The position numbers and the translations under genes are program-made. From the NCBI RefSeq assembly GCF_003721515.1, contig NZ_RJJD01000013.1, positions 102,892 through 166,891 of the forward strand: a stretch of 64,000 nt of DNA. Direction: 5' to 3'. The notes beneath the pieces were generated by a model. The model was not told the origin of the DNA. It was given only the letters and a program-made list of their open reading frames with translations, and did no database searches. This DNA is from Rufibacter latericius (GTDB taxonomy: Bacteria > Bacteroidota > Bacteroidia > Cytophagales > Hymenobacteraceae). Each line of letters begins with the position of its first letter. The first letter of the stretch is position 1. Of this stretch, positions 1-8,824 are shown piece by piece.

Positions 1-1052
1 GCCACCTGATCAACCGGCAAACGAAGGGACAGGATGGCGTGTACCTGACGTACACCGAGGAAAACCCCATCAGCTTCAACCCTTTCTACACCGAGGACGG
101 ACTATTTGATATCGAAAAAAAGGAAAGCATCAAAACCCTGATCCTGACCCTCTGGAAAAAAGACACCGATATCCCAACCCGGGCCGAGGAGGTGGCCCTG
201 TCCAACGCGGTGAACTATTACCTGGTGGCCCTAAGGGAAAGAACGGATATCACCCCCGGCTTCAACACCTTCTATGAGTTTGTGAACGGTGCCTACCGCA
301 AGATCCTGGAGGAGAAAAAGGTAAGGGAAAAAGACTTTGACCTCGACAACTTCATCAATGTCCTGGCGCCCTATTACGAAGGGGGGGAATACGACTACCT
401 GCTCAACTCGGAGAAGGAATTAGACCTCTTGAATAAGCGGTTCATCGTCTTTGAATTGGATAACATCAAAGACCACAAGATCCTGTTCCCGGTGGTGACC
501 CTGATCATCATGGAGACCTTTATCAACAAGATGCGCCGCCTGAAGGGAGTCCGGAAAATGATCCTGATAGAAGAGGCCTGGAAAGCGATCGCCAAGGAAG
601 GGATGGCCGAATACATCAAATACCTCTTCAAGACCGTCCGTAAATTCTTCGGGGAGGCGGTGGTCGTGACCCAGGAGGTGGACGACATCATCCATTCCCC
701 CATCGTGAAAGACACCATCATCAATAACTCGGATTGTAAGATCCTGCTCGACCAGCGCAAGTACCTCAACAAGTTCGATCAGATCCAGAACCTGCTGGGC
801 CTCTCCGAGAAGGAAAAAGAACAGGTGCTGTCCATCAACCTGGACAACAATCCCCGACGCCGCTACAAAGAGGTGTGGATCGGGCTGGGAGGGGTCAAGA
901 GCGCCGTGTATGCGACCGAGGTTTCCCCGGAGGAATATTTTACCTACACAACCGAGGAAACCGAAAAAGTAAAGCTGCTGGAATTGGCGGAGCGGAAAGG
1001 GAATATGGAGGCAGCGATCACGGAAATGGCGAACCTCGCCCGAGCCAGTTGA
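1..1052 (+). CDS. traG: Conjugation ATPase TraG (VirB4 type), 5' partial
   Basis: This is the C-terminal part of the TraG ATPase that powers the CTnDOT-type conjugation channel from the cytoplasmic face of the inner membrane. The frame is open to the left edge (first full codon at base 3), so the GTG at 39 is not the start; the N-terminal half and Walker A lie outside. A Walker B-like segment, MILIEEAWKAI, is followed by a helical stretch ending in VVVTQEVDDI and a conserved LLDQRK, typical of VirB4/TraG ATPases of Bacteroidetes elements. The next six tra genes follow in the canonical order, which supports the assignment. It is intact as far as visible. Confidence 0.93.
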   Translation, partial: HLINRQTKGQDGVYLTYTEENPISFNPFYTEDGLFDIEKKESIKTLILTLWKKDTDIPTRAEEVALSNAVNYYLVALRERTDITPGFNTFYEFVNGAYRKILEEKKVREKDFDLDNFINVLAPYYEGGEYDYLLNSEKELDLLNKRFIVFELDNIKDHKILFPVVTLIIMETFINKMRRLKGVRKMILIEEAWKAIAKEGMAEYIKYLFKTVRKFFGEAVVVTQEVDDIIHSPIVKDTIINNSDCKILLDQRKYLNKFDQIQNLLGLSEKEKEQVLSINLDNNPRRRYKEVWIGLGGVKSAVYATEVSPEEYFTYTTEETEKVKLLELAERKGNMEAAITEMANLARAS

Positions 1053-1083
1053 GTACGCATCTGTATAACCTAACTTCTGCACC

Positions 1084-1515
1084 ATGAAAAAGCCCCAATT
1101 GCCAAAAACCAAATGCTATGTCGTAGGATTGGCCCTCTTTCTGCTGGCTGCCTGTTCTTCGCAACCGGAAACCCCCGCTTCGGCAACGGACCCTACCGCC
1201 GAGTCCCGCTCCGAGCCCACCAAAGACGGTTCTGACCCAGACGAGGAACTACCGCTGGCGACTGATGATGCTGATAAATTTATTGGCGAATGGAAGTCGG
1301 TACAAAGCGAGGGAAGGGATCACACCATCATCACAAGAAACGGGGAAAACTTCCTGATTCAGCAAGGTAAAAAAACGGTGCCTGGGGTTTGGGATGAAGC
1401 AAACAATGTAATTAGAATGAATGTAGGGGTGCCCATGGATATCATGTACATCGAAAATGAGGACATGATTGTGTTTGGCAGTGGCGGCAAGTATCGCCGG
1501 GTATCGGAGAAATGA
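1084..1515 (+). CDS. Lipoprotein inside the tra operon
   Basis: A 143-residue lipoprotein. A short basic N-terminus and hydrophobic stretch end in the lipobox LLAAC (Cys about residue 24), followed by a Pro/Thr/Ser/Glu-rich linker and a small C-terminal domain beginning FIGEWKSV. That domain resembles the lipocalin-like or DUF3876-type small proteins often carried in Bacteroidetes conjugation operons; I offer this only as a possibility. It sits 31 bp after traG and 40 bp before traI on the same strand, so it is probably co-transcribed and anchored in a membrane facing the periplasm or surface. Its exact role in transfer is unknown. Confidence 0.75.
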   Translation: MKKPQLPKTKCYVVGLALFLLAACSSQPETPASATDPTAESRSEPTKDGSDPDEELPLATDDADKFIGEWKSVQSEGRDHTIITRNGENFLIQQGKKTVPGVWDEANNVIRMNVGVPMDIMYIENEDMIVFGSGGKYRRVSEK

Positions 1516-1555
1516 CGGAGTAATGCATAGAGGAAAAACTTAAACAGGAGGAAGT

Positions 1556-2170
1556 ATGAAAAAGGTAATTTTCATCGGGGCGTTTTGGGTGCTTTTAAAC
1601 TTTACCGCCTCCGCGCAATTCGTGGTAGCCGATCCGACGGCTTTCACCCAGCGGGCCCTGCAACAGATCACGAACATAACGGAACAGATTCAGCAGAAGT
1701 ACGAACTGGTGCGGACCTTCCAGGAAACCTCCAAGATCTACAACCAGGGGAAAGAGTGGTACGATGGCCTGAAAAGGGTGAGCACGACCGTGGCGGAGTA
1801 TCAGAAAATCTACGAAACCCTGCAACTCACCGCCGAGATCGTGGACCTGTACGGCACGAACATCAGCCGTTTCCGGATGGACAAGAACTTCTCCCCGGCG
1901 GAAGTGGATTACATTACCGATGGGTACGGCAAGCTCTTGGCGGAAAGCTCCCGCCTGGTGGACGACCTGAACCTGGGGGCCAAGGCGAGCAGCCTGAGCC
2001 TGACCGACAAGGAACGGCTGGACATGATCAACACCACCTTCGAGAAGGTCAGGCAGCACAAGGCGCTGGTCCAGTATTATACAAACAAGAACATCTCCGT
2101 TTCCTACCTGCGCGCGAAAAAGAAAAACAATACCGAAGGGGTGCTGCGCTTATACGGCTTAGCCCAGTAA
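1556..2170 (+). CDS. traI: Conjugative transfer protein TraI (DUF4141)
   Basis: A 204-residue exported protein of the conjugation machine. The signal peptide ends in the Bacteroidetes-typical ...ASAQF. The mature part is almost wholly helical and matches the DUF4141 TraI pattern: an early segment with FTQRALQQIT, a middle region with KEWYDGLKRV, and a tail rich in Lys. Family length is close to 205-210 residues, so it is complete. A purine-rich aggagg lies just upstream of the ATG at 1556. This TraI is a periplasmic VirB5-like component and is unrelated to the F-plasmid relaxase of the same name. It is followed by traJ after 19 bp. Confidence 0.9.
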   Translation: MKKVIFIGAFWVLLNFTASAQFVVADPTAFTQRALQQITNITEQIQQKYELVRTFQETSKIYNQGKEWYDGLKRVSTTVAEYQKIYETLQLTAEIVDLYGTNISRFRMDKNFSPAEVDYITDGYGKLLAESSRLVDDLNLGAKASSLSLTDKERLDMINTTFEKVRQHKALVQYYTNKNISVSYLRAKKKNNTEGVLRLYGLAQ

Positions 2171-2189
2171 CGAAGAAAGGGAGAGCGGC

Positions 2190-3230
2190 ATGAACGACGA
2201 ATGGCTGAGCTTACACGAGATCCTCCGGCAGCTGTATGAGGAAATGCTGCCCTTGTGCGGTTCCCTGATCGGGGTGGCCCGGGGGATCGCCGGCCTAGGG
2301 GCAATCTTCTACATCGCCAACCGCGTGTGGCGGCACATGGCCAACAATGAGCCGATTGATTTTTACCCTTTGCTTCGGCCTTTCGCCATCGGCTGGTGCA
2401 TCCTGCTTTTCCCGCTGGTCATCGGGGCGTTGAATGGCATTCTGAATCCGGTGGCCACGGCCACGGGGGCCTTGGTAGACACCCAGAACGTCCAAGTACG
2501 GGAGTTCCAGGAACAGCTGACCAAACTGGAGGAAGCAAGCATGAAAAAGGAGGGGAAAGGCTGGATGGTCGATGATGCAGAATTTGAAAAGAAATTAGAG
2601 GAACTAAACCCTATTGACGTCGGTGGAATGACCGGAATGTACACGGAACGGGCCATGTACCAGTTACAAACGAATGTAAGAGAATGGTTTAAAGAAGTAC
2701 TCATTGTGCTGTACGAGGCGGCCAGCCTGGTGCTGGATACCATCCGGACCTTTTTCCTGATCGTGATGGCGATTATCGGCCCGATCTCTTTCGGTTTGGC
2801 GGTTTTCGACGGTTTTCACGGCACCCTAACCAACTGGATCGCCCGGTACATCAATGTGTTCCTCTGGTTACCGGTCGCTAATATTTTCGGAGCCATTATC
2901 TCCAAAATCAATGTGCTCATGCTGCAGAAAGATATCGCGGACCTGCAGAGCGGCGGAGATTTTGACGCCACCAATACGGCGTACCTGGTCTTTCTGCTGA
3001 TCGGGATTTTCGGGTATACCTGCGTGCCGACGGTGGCGGGGTGGATCGTGCAATCCTGCGGCGGGGGCCGGTTCATGACCAGTATCACCCATGCCTCCTC
3101 CAGCGTGGTGGGAAGTGCCGGATCTGCGGCCGGAGCCGGGGCAGGGGCTATTGCCGGACGAAGTGTGACGGCCGCCAAGAATCTTGCGAATGCCCCCAGC
3201 CAAGTCATGGCCGGGTACCAAAAACTTTAA
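2190..3230 (+). CDS. traJ: Conjugative transfer membrane protein TraJ (VirB6/TrbL-like)
   Basis: A 346-residue polytopic inner-membrane protein. I see about six hydrophobic segments: near residues 22-45, 60-85, 170-200 (two adjacent), 220-245 and 265-290. The C-terminal tail is rich in Gly, Ala and Ser. This matches TraJ of CTnDOT-like elements, which fills the VirB6/TrbL position of the type IV channel. A charged loop containing EEASMKKEGKG lies between the second and third membrane segments. It begins 19 bp after traI and is followed by traK after 14 bp, the canonical order. No disruption is visible. Confidence 0.92.
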   Translation: MNDEWLSLHEILRQLYEEMLPLCGSLIGVARGIAGLGAIFYIANRVWRHMANNEPIDFYPLLRPFAIGWCILLFPLVIGALNGILNPVATATGALVDTQNVQVREFQEQLTKLEEASMKKEGKGWMVDDAEFEKKLEELNPIDVGGMTGMYTERAMYQLQTNVREWFKEVLIVLYEAASLVLDTIRTFFLIVMAIIGPISFGLAVFDGFHGTLTNWIARYINVFLWLPVANIFGAIISKINVLMLQKDIADLQSGGDFDATNTAYLVFLLIGIFGYTCVPTVAGWIVQSCGGGRFMTSITHASSSVVGSAGSAAGAGAGAIAGRSVTAAKNLANAPSQVMAGYQKL

Positions 3231-3244
3231 GGAAAGGGGAAAAT

Positions 3245-3868
3245 ATGCAGTTCAAGAGTCTATCCAACCTGGAGACCAGCTTTAAGCAAATGAGGCTGTT
3301 CCTCCTCATCTTTATCGGCCTGACCTTTTGCCTATCGGTCTATGTCGTGTACATGTCCTTTAGCTTCGCCAAGAAATCCCGGGAGAAAATATACGTCCTG
3401 GACAATGGCAAATCCCTGATGCTGGCCATCTCCCAGGATATGAAGCAAAACCGGCCGGTGGAGGCCCGGGATCACGTCAAACGCTTCCATGAACTTTTCT
3501 TCACGTTGGCCCCCGACCAAAAGGCCATCGATTACACCATCAACCAGGCCCTGTACCTGTGTGATGAGTCCGCTCAGGATGAATACGCCAACCTGAAGGA
3601 GGCCGGGTACTTCTCCAGCCTGATTGCGGGGAACGTGAGCCAGGAAATCAGAATTGACAGCGTGCTTACGGATTTCAACGAATACCCTTATACGGCCCGC
3701 TGCTACGCCACCCAGACCATCATCCGGTCTACCTCCGAGACCAAACGCTCCCTGGTCTCCCAATGCCAGTTGCGCGATGTTTCCCGGAGCGACGATAACC
3801 CGCACGGTTTTCTGATGGAGAAATGGCGCGTCTTGGAGAACCGGGATGTACAGGTGACAGCCCGGTAG
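3245..3868 (+). CDS. traK: Conjugative transfer protein TraK (VirB8-like)
   Basis: A 207-residue bitopic membrane protein. The start is the ATG at 3245, after a purine-rich ggaaaggggaaaat; an upstream in-frame extension overlaps traJ and is not credible. One membrane segment lies at about residues 18-37 (LLIFIGLTFCLSVYVVY), followed by a periplasmic domain with the TraK-typical DQKAIDYTINQALYLCD and, near the end, ENRDVQVTAR. Family length is about 207 residues. TraK fills the VirB8 position, nucleating the channel in the inner membrane. It is separated from traL by 2 bp, so translation is probably coupled. Confidence 0.93.
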   Translation: MQFKSLSNLETSFKQMRLFLLIFIGLTFCLSVYVVYMSFSFAKKSREKIYVLDNGKSLMLAISQDMKQNRPVEARDHVKRFHELFFTLAPDQKAIDYTINQALYLCDESAQDEYANLKEAGYFSSLIAGNVSQEIRIDSVLTDFNEYPYTARCYATQTIIRSTSETKRSLVSQCQLRDVSRSDDNPHGFLMEKWRVLENRDVQVTAR

Positions 3869-3870
3869 CT

Positions 3871-4137
3871 ATGCAAAGTACCCCTTTGGAGTGGGTGAAA
3901 TCCCAATGGAAGACCCTCCAAGGATCCCTGGTCGGATACCTGCAGCAAAAGGAAAGGGGCTTGACGCTCCGACGGAAGAAGATTTACTTTTTCCTGTTTG
4001 TCTTTTCTTTTGGGGGCTTCTTCCTGTATTGTCTGGTCTCGGGTTTGGCCGGGTTTGGAAGTTCAGGTTTCAAGGTTACCTCTATTAAACGCCCGCTCGT
4101 CAAGCAACAGATGCAATCGCTGGATTCAATAAAGTAA
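3871..4137 (+). CDS. traL: Conjugative transfer protein TraL
   Basis: A small 88-residue protein in the TraL position between traK and traM. I chose the ATG at 3871, just after the traK stop, over the longer frame that starts inside traK. It has a basic N-terminal half (RRKK) followed by one strong membrane segment at about residues 36-58 (FFLFVFSFGGFFLYCLVSGL). Size, topology and position match TraL of Bacteroidetes conjugative elements, a membrane component of unclear mechanistic role. A gap of 173 bp separates it from the chosen traM start. Confidence 0.82.
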   Translation: MQSTPLEWVKSQWKTLQGSLVGYLQQKERGLTLRRKKIYFFLFVFSFGGFFLYCLVSGLAGFGSSGFKVTSIKRPLVKQQMQSLDSIK

Positions 4138-4310
4138 GCTAAGCAAGGAGACTTTGGCTGGTACATCCGATGATTTCCCGAGCAGTGGATCAGGAGTTGC
4201 CTGGACCTGAGTTGACGGAGAATTTCTATGCCCTTCAGAATCCAGGTGACCGCCATTCTATCAGATACCCAAGGCACGTGGTACAAAACCAGAATTATAA
4301 ATTTTCAACT

Positions 4311-5585
4311 ATGGATACTTCCCCAATTCAACACTCCCCGGAATTCCTCCACCAGCGAAAAATGGCAATGGTGTTGCCGGTGTTTGTGGTCCCGTTTCTG
4401 GGGATCATCTTTTTCCTTTTCGGTGGTGGCACCCCGGCAGCCAATGCGACCCTGCAGGCCAGCGGCCTGAACACGGAAGTCCCGAAAGCCACCTTTAAAA
4501 CCGCTATCAGCGACAAACTGACGGCGTACCAGCAGAAAGAAAAACAGGAGGCGGATGCGGAAAGGATGCGTTCCCTCGAGGAGTACCATGTGAGCCCCGC
4601 TTCAGCTTCTCCTGGCTTGGATACCGGTGCCGTAACTCCGGAAGCCAGGGGGCTGGCCTATTCCCCCGCGCCTCGCTCTGCTCCTCGGTCAACTCCCAGC
4701 TATGACCGCCGGGAGTACGAACACCTGACCGGCAAGGTAAACGACTTTTACCGAACCCCGGCCACTACTTCCTCCCTGTCGGAGGCGAAGATGAACCGGT
4801 TGTTGGAACTGATGGAAAAAGAACAAAATGGGGCCCCCAACCCGGTTGACGTGGAGCGGGAACTCAGAAACAACCAGTACCTGCAGTACCTCCAACGCAC
4901 CCTGGCCAGCGGCCAGTTCGCCGGGGAGAAGCCCGTGCGGCCGAGACAGGACACCGTGGCCCGGAAGCCGAAAAGGAAGCTGGTGGAAGTGACCGGGCAC
5001 CAACCCAAAGTAGCCAGCAGCCTGCCCCAGGGAAGGGGAGGGGAGGGGCAACCCAACCGGCAGCAGGGCAATTCCTTCTATTCGCTCGGGGGCAGTGAGG
5101 GCCAGGTCAGCGGCAATACCATCAGCGCAGTGATCCACAGCGACCAGACGGTGGTATCCGGGGCCACGGTGAAACTGCGCCTCTTGAACGAACTCCAGCT
5201 GGAGGGCACGCTCATCCCCAAAAACACCTTTGTCTACGGCGTCGCAGCGGTCAAGCATGAGCGCCTGGGCATTACGGTGGAGAACATCCGGCACGGCAAG
5301 GAGATCCTGCCGGTCGCCCTGCAGGTATACGACAGCGACGGCCTGCCTGGGGTCTCCATCCCCGGCTCCCTGGACCGGGAAGCCGGCAAGCAGGCGCTGG
5401 GCTCCATGGCCTCCAGCGGGAGCTACAACGTGACGATGGCCCAAGGAGTGGGCGAGCAGGTGGCCCTGCAGGCCGCGCAGGGTGGCATCAACGGGGTCAA
5501 GGCGCTGGCCTCCAAAAAGGCCCGGCTGGAGAGGGTCCACGTGAAAGCCAATTACCGGGTCTACCTGATCCCGGAGAACTTTTAA
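4311..5585 (+). CDS. traM: Conjugative transfer protein TraM (VirB10-like)
   Basis: A 424-residue protein. I chose the ATG at 4311 because the residues from there (MDTSPIQHSPEFLHQRK) lead directly into the single membrane segment at about 20-38, whereas the upstream in-frame extension to 4170 lacks family character. After the membrane segment come a Pro/Ser-rich, low-complexity stretch spanning the periplasm and a C-terminal beta domain (about 300-424) with IHSDQTVVSGATVKLRL and a KNTFVYGVA stretch, as in TraM of CTnDOT-type elements. This fills the VirB10 energy-sensing bridge between the membranes. traN follows after 23 bp. Confidence 0.9.
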   Translation: MDTSPIQHSPEFLHQRKMAMVLPVFVVPFLGIIFFLFGGGTPAANATLQASGLNTEVPKATFKTAISDKLTAYQQKEKQEADAERMRSLEEYHVSPASASPGLDTGAVTPEARGLAYSPAPRSAPRSTPSYDRREYEHLTGKVNDFYRTPATTSSLSEAKMNRLLELMEKEQNGAPNPVDVERELRNNQYLQYLQRTLASGQFAGEKPVRPRQDTVARKPKRKLVEVTGHQPKVASSLPQGRGGEGQPNRQQGNSFYSLGGSEGQVSGNTISAVIHSDQTVVSGATVKLRLLNELQLEGTLIPKNTFVYGVAAVKHERLGITVENIRHGKEILPVALQVYDSDGLPGVSIPGSLDREAGKQALGSMASSGSYNVTMAQGVGEQVALQAAQGGINGVKALASKKARLERVHVKANYRVYLIPENF

Positions 5586-5608
5586 TCCGAACTTTAACCT
5601 TAGCATCC

Positions 5609-6586
5609 ATGAAAAAGCATCTCCTTTCCCTTGGTATATTCCTTTTGGCGGGCTTCTCGGCGCTGGCCCAGAACCGGCAGCCTTTCAAGGATACCCAGCT
5701 GTTGAAATCATTTTCCCTGGGGGTCTCCTATGCCAAAACGGTCAACCTTATTTTTCCCAGCGGGGTGCACAGCGTGGACCTGGGCTCCGCCGCGGTGATT
5801 GCCGACAAGTTCGCCGGGGTGGAGAACGTCCTCCGGGTGAAAGCCAATGCCAAGGGGTTCCCGGAAACCAACCTCTCGGTCATCACCAAGGACGGCCGGC
5901 TCTATTCCTTCCACGTGCGCTACCAGGAGGAGCCCACTTCCCTGACCTATCAGATCGAGGGAGGGGATCATACGGGCATTACCAATCCCTTGGTTCAGTC
6001 CCAATCGAAAGTCGCCCCGGCCGTCTACCTAACTGCCTCCCTAAATACTGCTGCGCCCGTCTCGTTTGAATCGGTCCTCATGAATGAGGCGGAGTTGGCG
6101 TACTACAGCCATGAAATCGCTGAACGAAGGGATTATATCTCCGGCATAGGCATGCATAAAAACAAGATCACCTTTGGGGTGGACGGGATCTATGTCAAGG
6201 ATAACGTCCTGTTCTTCCCCATCACCGCCAAAAACAAGGGCAACCTCAACTATGACATTGACTTTATCAAATTCTACGTCCGGGACAAAAAGCAGCGCAA
6301 GCGGACGGCCGTCCAGGAAACGGAGGTGACGCCGATCTTCGTCTATCCGGAGGGACAGAACACCATCACTGGTCGGTCCGAACTGAAGCGGGTGTACTGC
6401 CTGGAGAAATTCACCATCCCGGATAAAAAGATGCTGGTGGTGGAGATGTACGAGAAGAACGGGGGTCGGGTGATGACGATGGAAGTGGGCAACCGGGACA
6501 TTGTCAGGGCGTCTCCCGTCCACTTCAACAAAAGGCAATCAGCGGCTAATGTTAATGCTCTAAAGCAATATGGGGAAGATAGATAA
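5609..6586 (+). CDS. traN: Conjugative transfer protein TraN (DUF4138)
   Basis: A 325-residue exported protein. The signal peptide ends AGFSALAQN. A first beta-rich domain contains the family segment KTVNLIFPSGVHSVDLGS, and the C-terminal part is DUF4138-like, with FFPITAKNKGNLNYDIDF and conserved KQRKRTAVQE. TraN is the VirB9-like outer-membrane component. It is the last tra gene here: traO, traP and traQ, which usually follow, are absent, and a terminator comes about 100 bp downstream. Either the operon is naturally shorter or it has been truncated on this side. Confidence 0.92.
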   Translation: MKKHLLSLGIFLLAGFSALAQNRQPFKDTQLLKSFSLGVSYAKTVNLIFPSGVHSVDLGSAAVIADKFAGVENVLRVKANAKGFPETNLSVITKDGRLYSFHVRYQEEPTSLTYQIEGGDHTGITNPLVQSQSKVAPAVYLTASLNTAAPVSFESVLMNEAELAYYSHEIAERRDYISGIGMHKNKITFGVDGIYVKDNVLFFPITAKNKGNLNYDIDFIKFYVRDKKQRKRTAVQETEVTPIFVYPEGQNTITGRSELKRVYCLEKFTIPDKKMLVVEMYEKNGGRVMTMEVGNRDIVRASPVHFNKRQSAANVNALKQYGEDR

Positions 6587-6682
6587 TGCTTACCAGCGGA
6601 TTATGTTTGTTTTCAGATAGGATGGCGATAGGCTGAATGGGTACCGTGTGTGAAGGTGAATCAAGTTCTTAGCCAAGCGTCG

Positions 6683-6726
6683 GGAGGTAGCAAGAAGAAA
6701 GTAACTTCTTGCTACCTCCTTCATTT
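6683..6726 (+). terminator. Rho-independent terminator after traN
   Basis: A 15-bp perfect stem (left arm 6683-6697, right arm 6705-6719), loop 6698-6704, followed by tcattttt. It lies 97 bp after the traN stop and probably ends the tra transcript. Confidence 0.8.
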
Positions 6727-6884
6727 TTAGCATTTGCTAGAACTGAAGCAAAACTTAGCGGCAGAAACTCCCTAAACAATGAATCTGGGCAAATACCTTT
6801 GCAACACATCGTATATGATCCTTTCAATCTCTTCCTCCAAGTAGCGTATAACACTCTCTGAACTGGATATTTATTTCCTGCTAA

Positions 6885-7536
6885 TTACACAGCGCATTTA
6901 TCCACGAGCTTTCGTTTGAGGCCCTCAGGGGCATCACCCAGTTTAAGGTGGTAAGGGAAAATCCAATCCGCAGTCTTATGTATAAGCCTTTGTATTCCTG
7001 AAGCAAGGGCTTTCGCTTTGTAATTCAGCGTATTTTGGTGATATTTCTTAGCATCCTCGTCCTGCACCAATTCACCTTCTCTGTTTCCGAATCATAATAG
7101 GTCATGTACTTAGGGTTAATTTCATCTTCATAACCGAAGAATACCTGAGGCGTGCTGAGGAGGTGCCTTCTCTTACTATAAAAGATAAGGACATGTGCGT
7201 TGATAATGAGGGAATAGGAAGACCGTTTTAAATTTTCTGGCGCTTTTTTCTTTAAGTCCCTGCGTCATAGGCCCTATTATTGCTATCTGAGAAAACGGAA
7301 GCAACCTCTATTTCAAAGCTGTTTCCTTCTCCACTATCTACTTTTACCCCCACTTTCATTTCAACGGATAGTTTACGTTTGAGGTACTGAGCCTTTTCTG
7401 CTATCTTATTCCCCTGCCCAGCTGCTACCCCGACCGGTGGCGGAAAGAATACAGGGCACCCCACCCTTTGGGTACTTACCAGAAGATAACCGTTTCCACC
7501 TACATCAGGCGTCCTGCATAACAAAAAAATCAACAA
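6885..7536 (-). pseudogene. Decayed unrecognised gene with two frameshifts
   Basis: Three minus-strand reading segments join into one protein-like sequence if two frameshifts are allowed. The first (from about 7450 down to 7255) reads ...FEIEVASVFSDSNNRAYDAG. The second (about 7258-7085) contains SSYSLIINAHVLIFYSKRR and FFGYEDEINPKYMTYYD. The third (about 7084-6885) contains KKYHQNTLNYKAKALAS and ends LVDKCAV with a stop. The first shift is near 7255 and the second near 7084. I do not recognise the family. Its position between the tra operon and the nitrogen genes suggests leftover cargo. Base-calling errors could also produce the shifts. Confidence 0.5.
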
Positions 7537-7568
7537 GACGTTTAAACAAAAAAGTAAATAAAGCCCCC

Positions 7569-7772
7569 ATGAAAAAATTATTGATTATTTCACTCGGAAC
7601 TTTAACTTTTGCCTGCGGCAATACTGAAAACTCAAACCTCGATAGCAATACTGCGGATGAGAGCGTAGAAATTGGATCTGGAGATGAGATTAGCCCACAG
7701 TTAAAGTCTGAGTCAGATTCCTCCAATGCCCTTGAGGTAGACACCGTTTCATCTGCCGCAGAAATCAACTAG
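7569..7772 (+). CDS. Small lipoprotein of unknown function
   Basis: A 67-residue lipoprotein starting at the ATG at 7569. The signal MKKLLIISLGTLTFACG carries a clear lipobox with Cys at about residue 16. The mature part is short, acidic and rich in Ser, Glu and Asp, with no recognisable domain. A longer in-frame extension upstream lacks coding character and would bury the signal, so I reject it. No operon partner is evident: the preceding gene is decayed and on the other strand, and about 500 bp separate it from the cytochrome gene. Confidence 0.55.
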   Translation: MKKLLIISLGTLTFACGNTENSNLDSNTADESVEIGSGDEISPQLKSESDSSNALEVDTVSSAAEIN

Positions 7773-8165
7773 CAGAGGTAAAGGGTATCGTGAGAGGGGT
7801 AGGCCAAAACCATGGTGCAGAAACGAAATGATCCTACAGGAGAAACCTTTTGGATCTACCTGTCCAAACAGGACTTTCTCCCATCACCTTATTCAGGTCG
7901 CCCGGTTAAACCTGTTCCTACGGGCCTCTTCCTGCTTTACTTTCTCCATCCGCAGGCAAATCAATAAAGGGAATATAGTATAAAATAGGCGATGGCCTAC
8001 TTGAACAGAGGTGACCTCTGCTTCATGCTGGGTAGCGGGAAGTGTTTCCTGCCCCTTTATGAACCTAGAATCATAACTCGTTTGGTTTTAGGAGCCTGGG
8101 AGCCACTTCTGGGGAAAGTAGCCTGTATCCTTGCCTTAGAAATGCAAGATGAAGTACATCAAAAC
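7773..8165. other. Gene-free stretch
   Basis: About 400 bp with no supported gene. A short open frame at 7992-8258 has composition and sequence unlike a protein gene. The right end carries the putative regulatory palindrome listed next. Confidence 0.5.
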
Positions 8166-8179
8166 ATGATTGATGTCAT
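8166..8179. promoter_or_regulatory. Putative Crp/Fnr-type operator before cytochrome c-nosZ
   Basis: The 14-mer reads ATGAT-TGAT-GTCAT: half sites TGAT and GTCA separated by 4 bp, close to the TTGAT-N4-ATCAA consensus of Fnr/Dnr-type regulators. It lies about 90 bp before the cytochrome start. Near-identical sites occur at 18245 and 26899, each before an NO/N2O gene. Confidence 0.5.
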
Positions 8180-8269
8180 AAATAAAAGATGTATTCATCC
8201 TTTATTTTACTGCCGATGGAATTTACTTTTGTTTCATAATTCGCTCAACAACCATTAATCCTAATTCTC

Positions 8270-8794
8270 ATGAAAAAACAGTTCAGCAGCATCGTCAACA
8301 AAACCAGGTCTCCCCTGCGGATGCAGGCAGTAGTTATTATGTGTGCCGCTCTTTTATTTGGTTGCTCTTCTGAGCAGAAGGAAACCGCCAGCGAACCCGA
8401 ATATACACTTCACGAAGACGCTGTAGCGCAAGCCGAAAAAGAGGCTGCAGAAAACGGTTTTGGTGTTGGCCCCGTGAAAACCGTAGAAGTTGGAGCGGAG
8501 ATAGACCAGGCCCTTGCCACTACCGGCAAAGCCATCTTTGACGGCAAATGTACTGCCTGCCACCAACTGAGTGATCAGAAGGTAGTAGGCCCGGGTCTGG
8601 CGGGGGTTACGGGGCGCCGCAAGCCGGAGTGGATCATGAACATGATCGTTAACCCAGAGGAGATGACTAAGAAAGACCCCGAGGCTAAGAAGCTGTTGGC
8701 GGAGCACCTGACCCAGATGACCAACCAGAATGTTACCGAGTCTGATGCTCGGGCCATTCTGGAGTACCTGAGACAGAACGACAGCAAAAGCTAG
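8270..8794 (+). CDS. c-type cytochrome lipoprotein of the nos cluster
   Basis: A 174-residue monoheme cytochrome c. The N-terminal signal ends in a lipobox (LLFGC, Cys 32), so it should be tethered to a membrane and face the periplasm. A linker follows, then the cytochrome fold with heme motif CTACH at 94-98, the KVVGPGL segment, and a likely Met ligand in LTQMTNQNV. It lies 30 bp upstream of nosZ on the same strand, and this arrangement is common in Bacteroidetes clade II nos loci. Its probable job is to deliver electrons to the CuA site of NosZ. The palindrome at 8166 may control both genes. Confidence 0.9.
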   Translation: MKKQFSSIVNKTRSPLRMQAVVIMCAALLFGCSSEQKETASEPEYTLHEDAVAQAEKEAAENGFGVGPVKTVEVGAEIDQALATTGKAIFDGKCTACHQLSDQKVVGPGLAGVTGRRKPEWIMNMIVNPEEMTKKDPEAKKLLAEHLTQMTNQNVTESDARAILEYLRQNDSKS

Positions 8795-8824
8795 TAGACC
8801 TTACAAGTAACCCTTCTATTAAAC

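Noticed and set aside
4170..4310. N-terminal extension of TraM
   Set aside because: The sequence upstream of MDTSPIQ has no family character, and the membrane segment lies at the expected distance from the later Met.
8188..8199. GATG-TATT-CATC palindrome
   Set aside because: Does not match the TGAY/RTCA half sites of the other three operators; a 4-bp arm is expected often by chance.
7992..8258. 88-residue open frame before the cytochrome gene
   Set aside because: No protein-like pattern, Cys/Leu-rich noise, and it spans the putative operator and promoter region.
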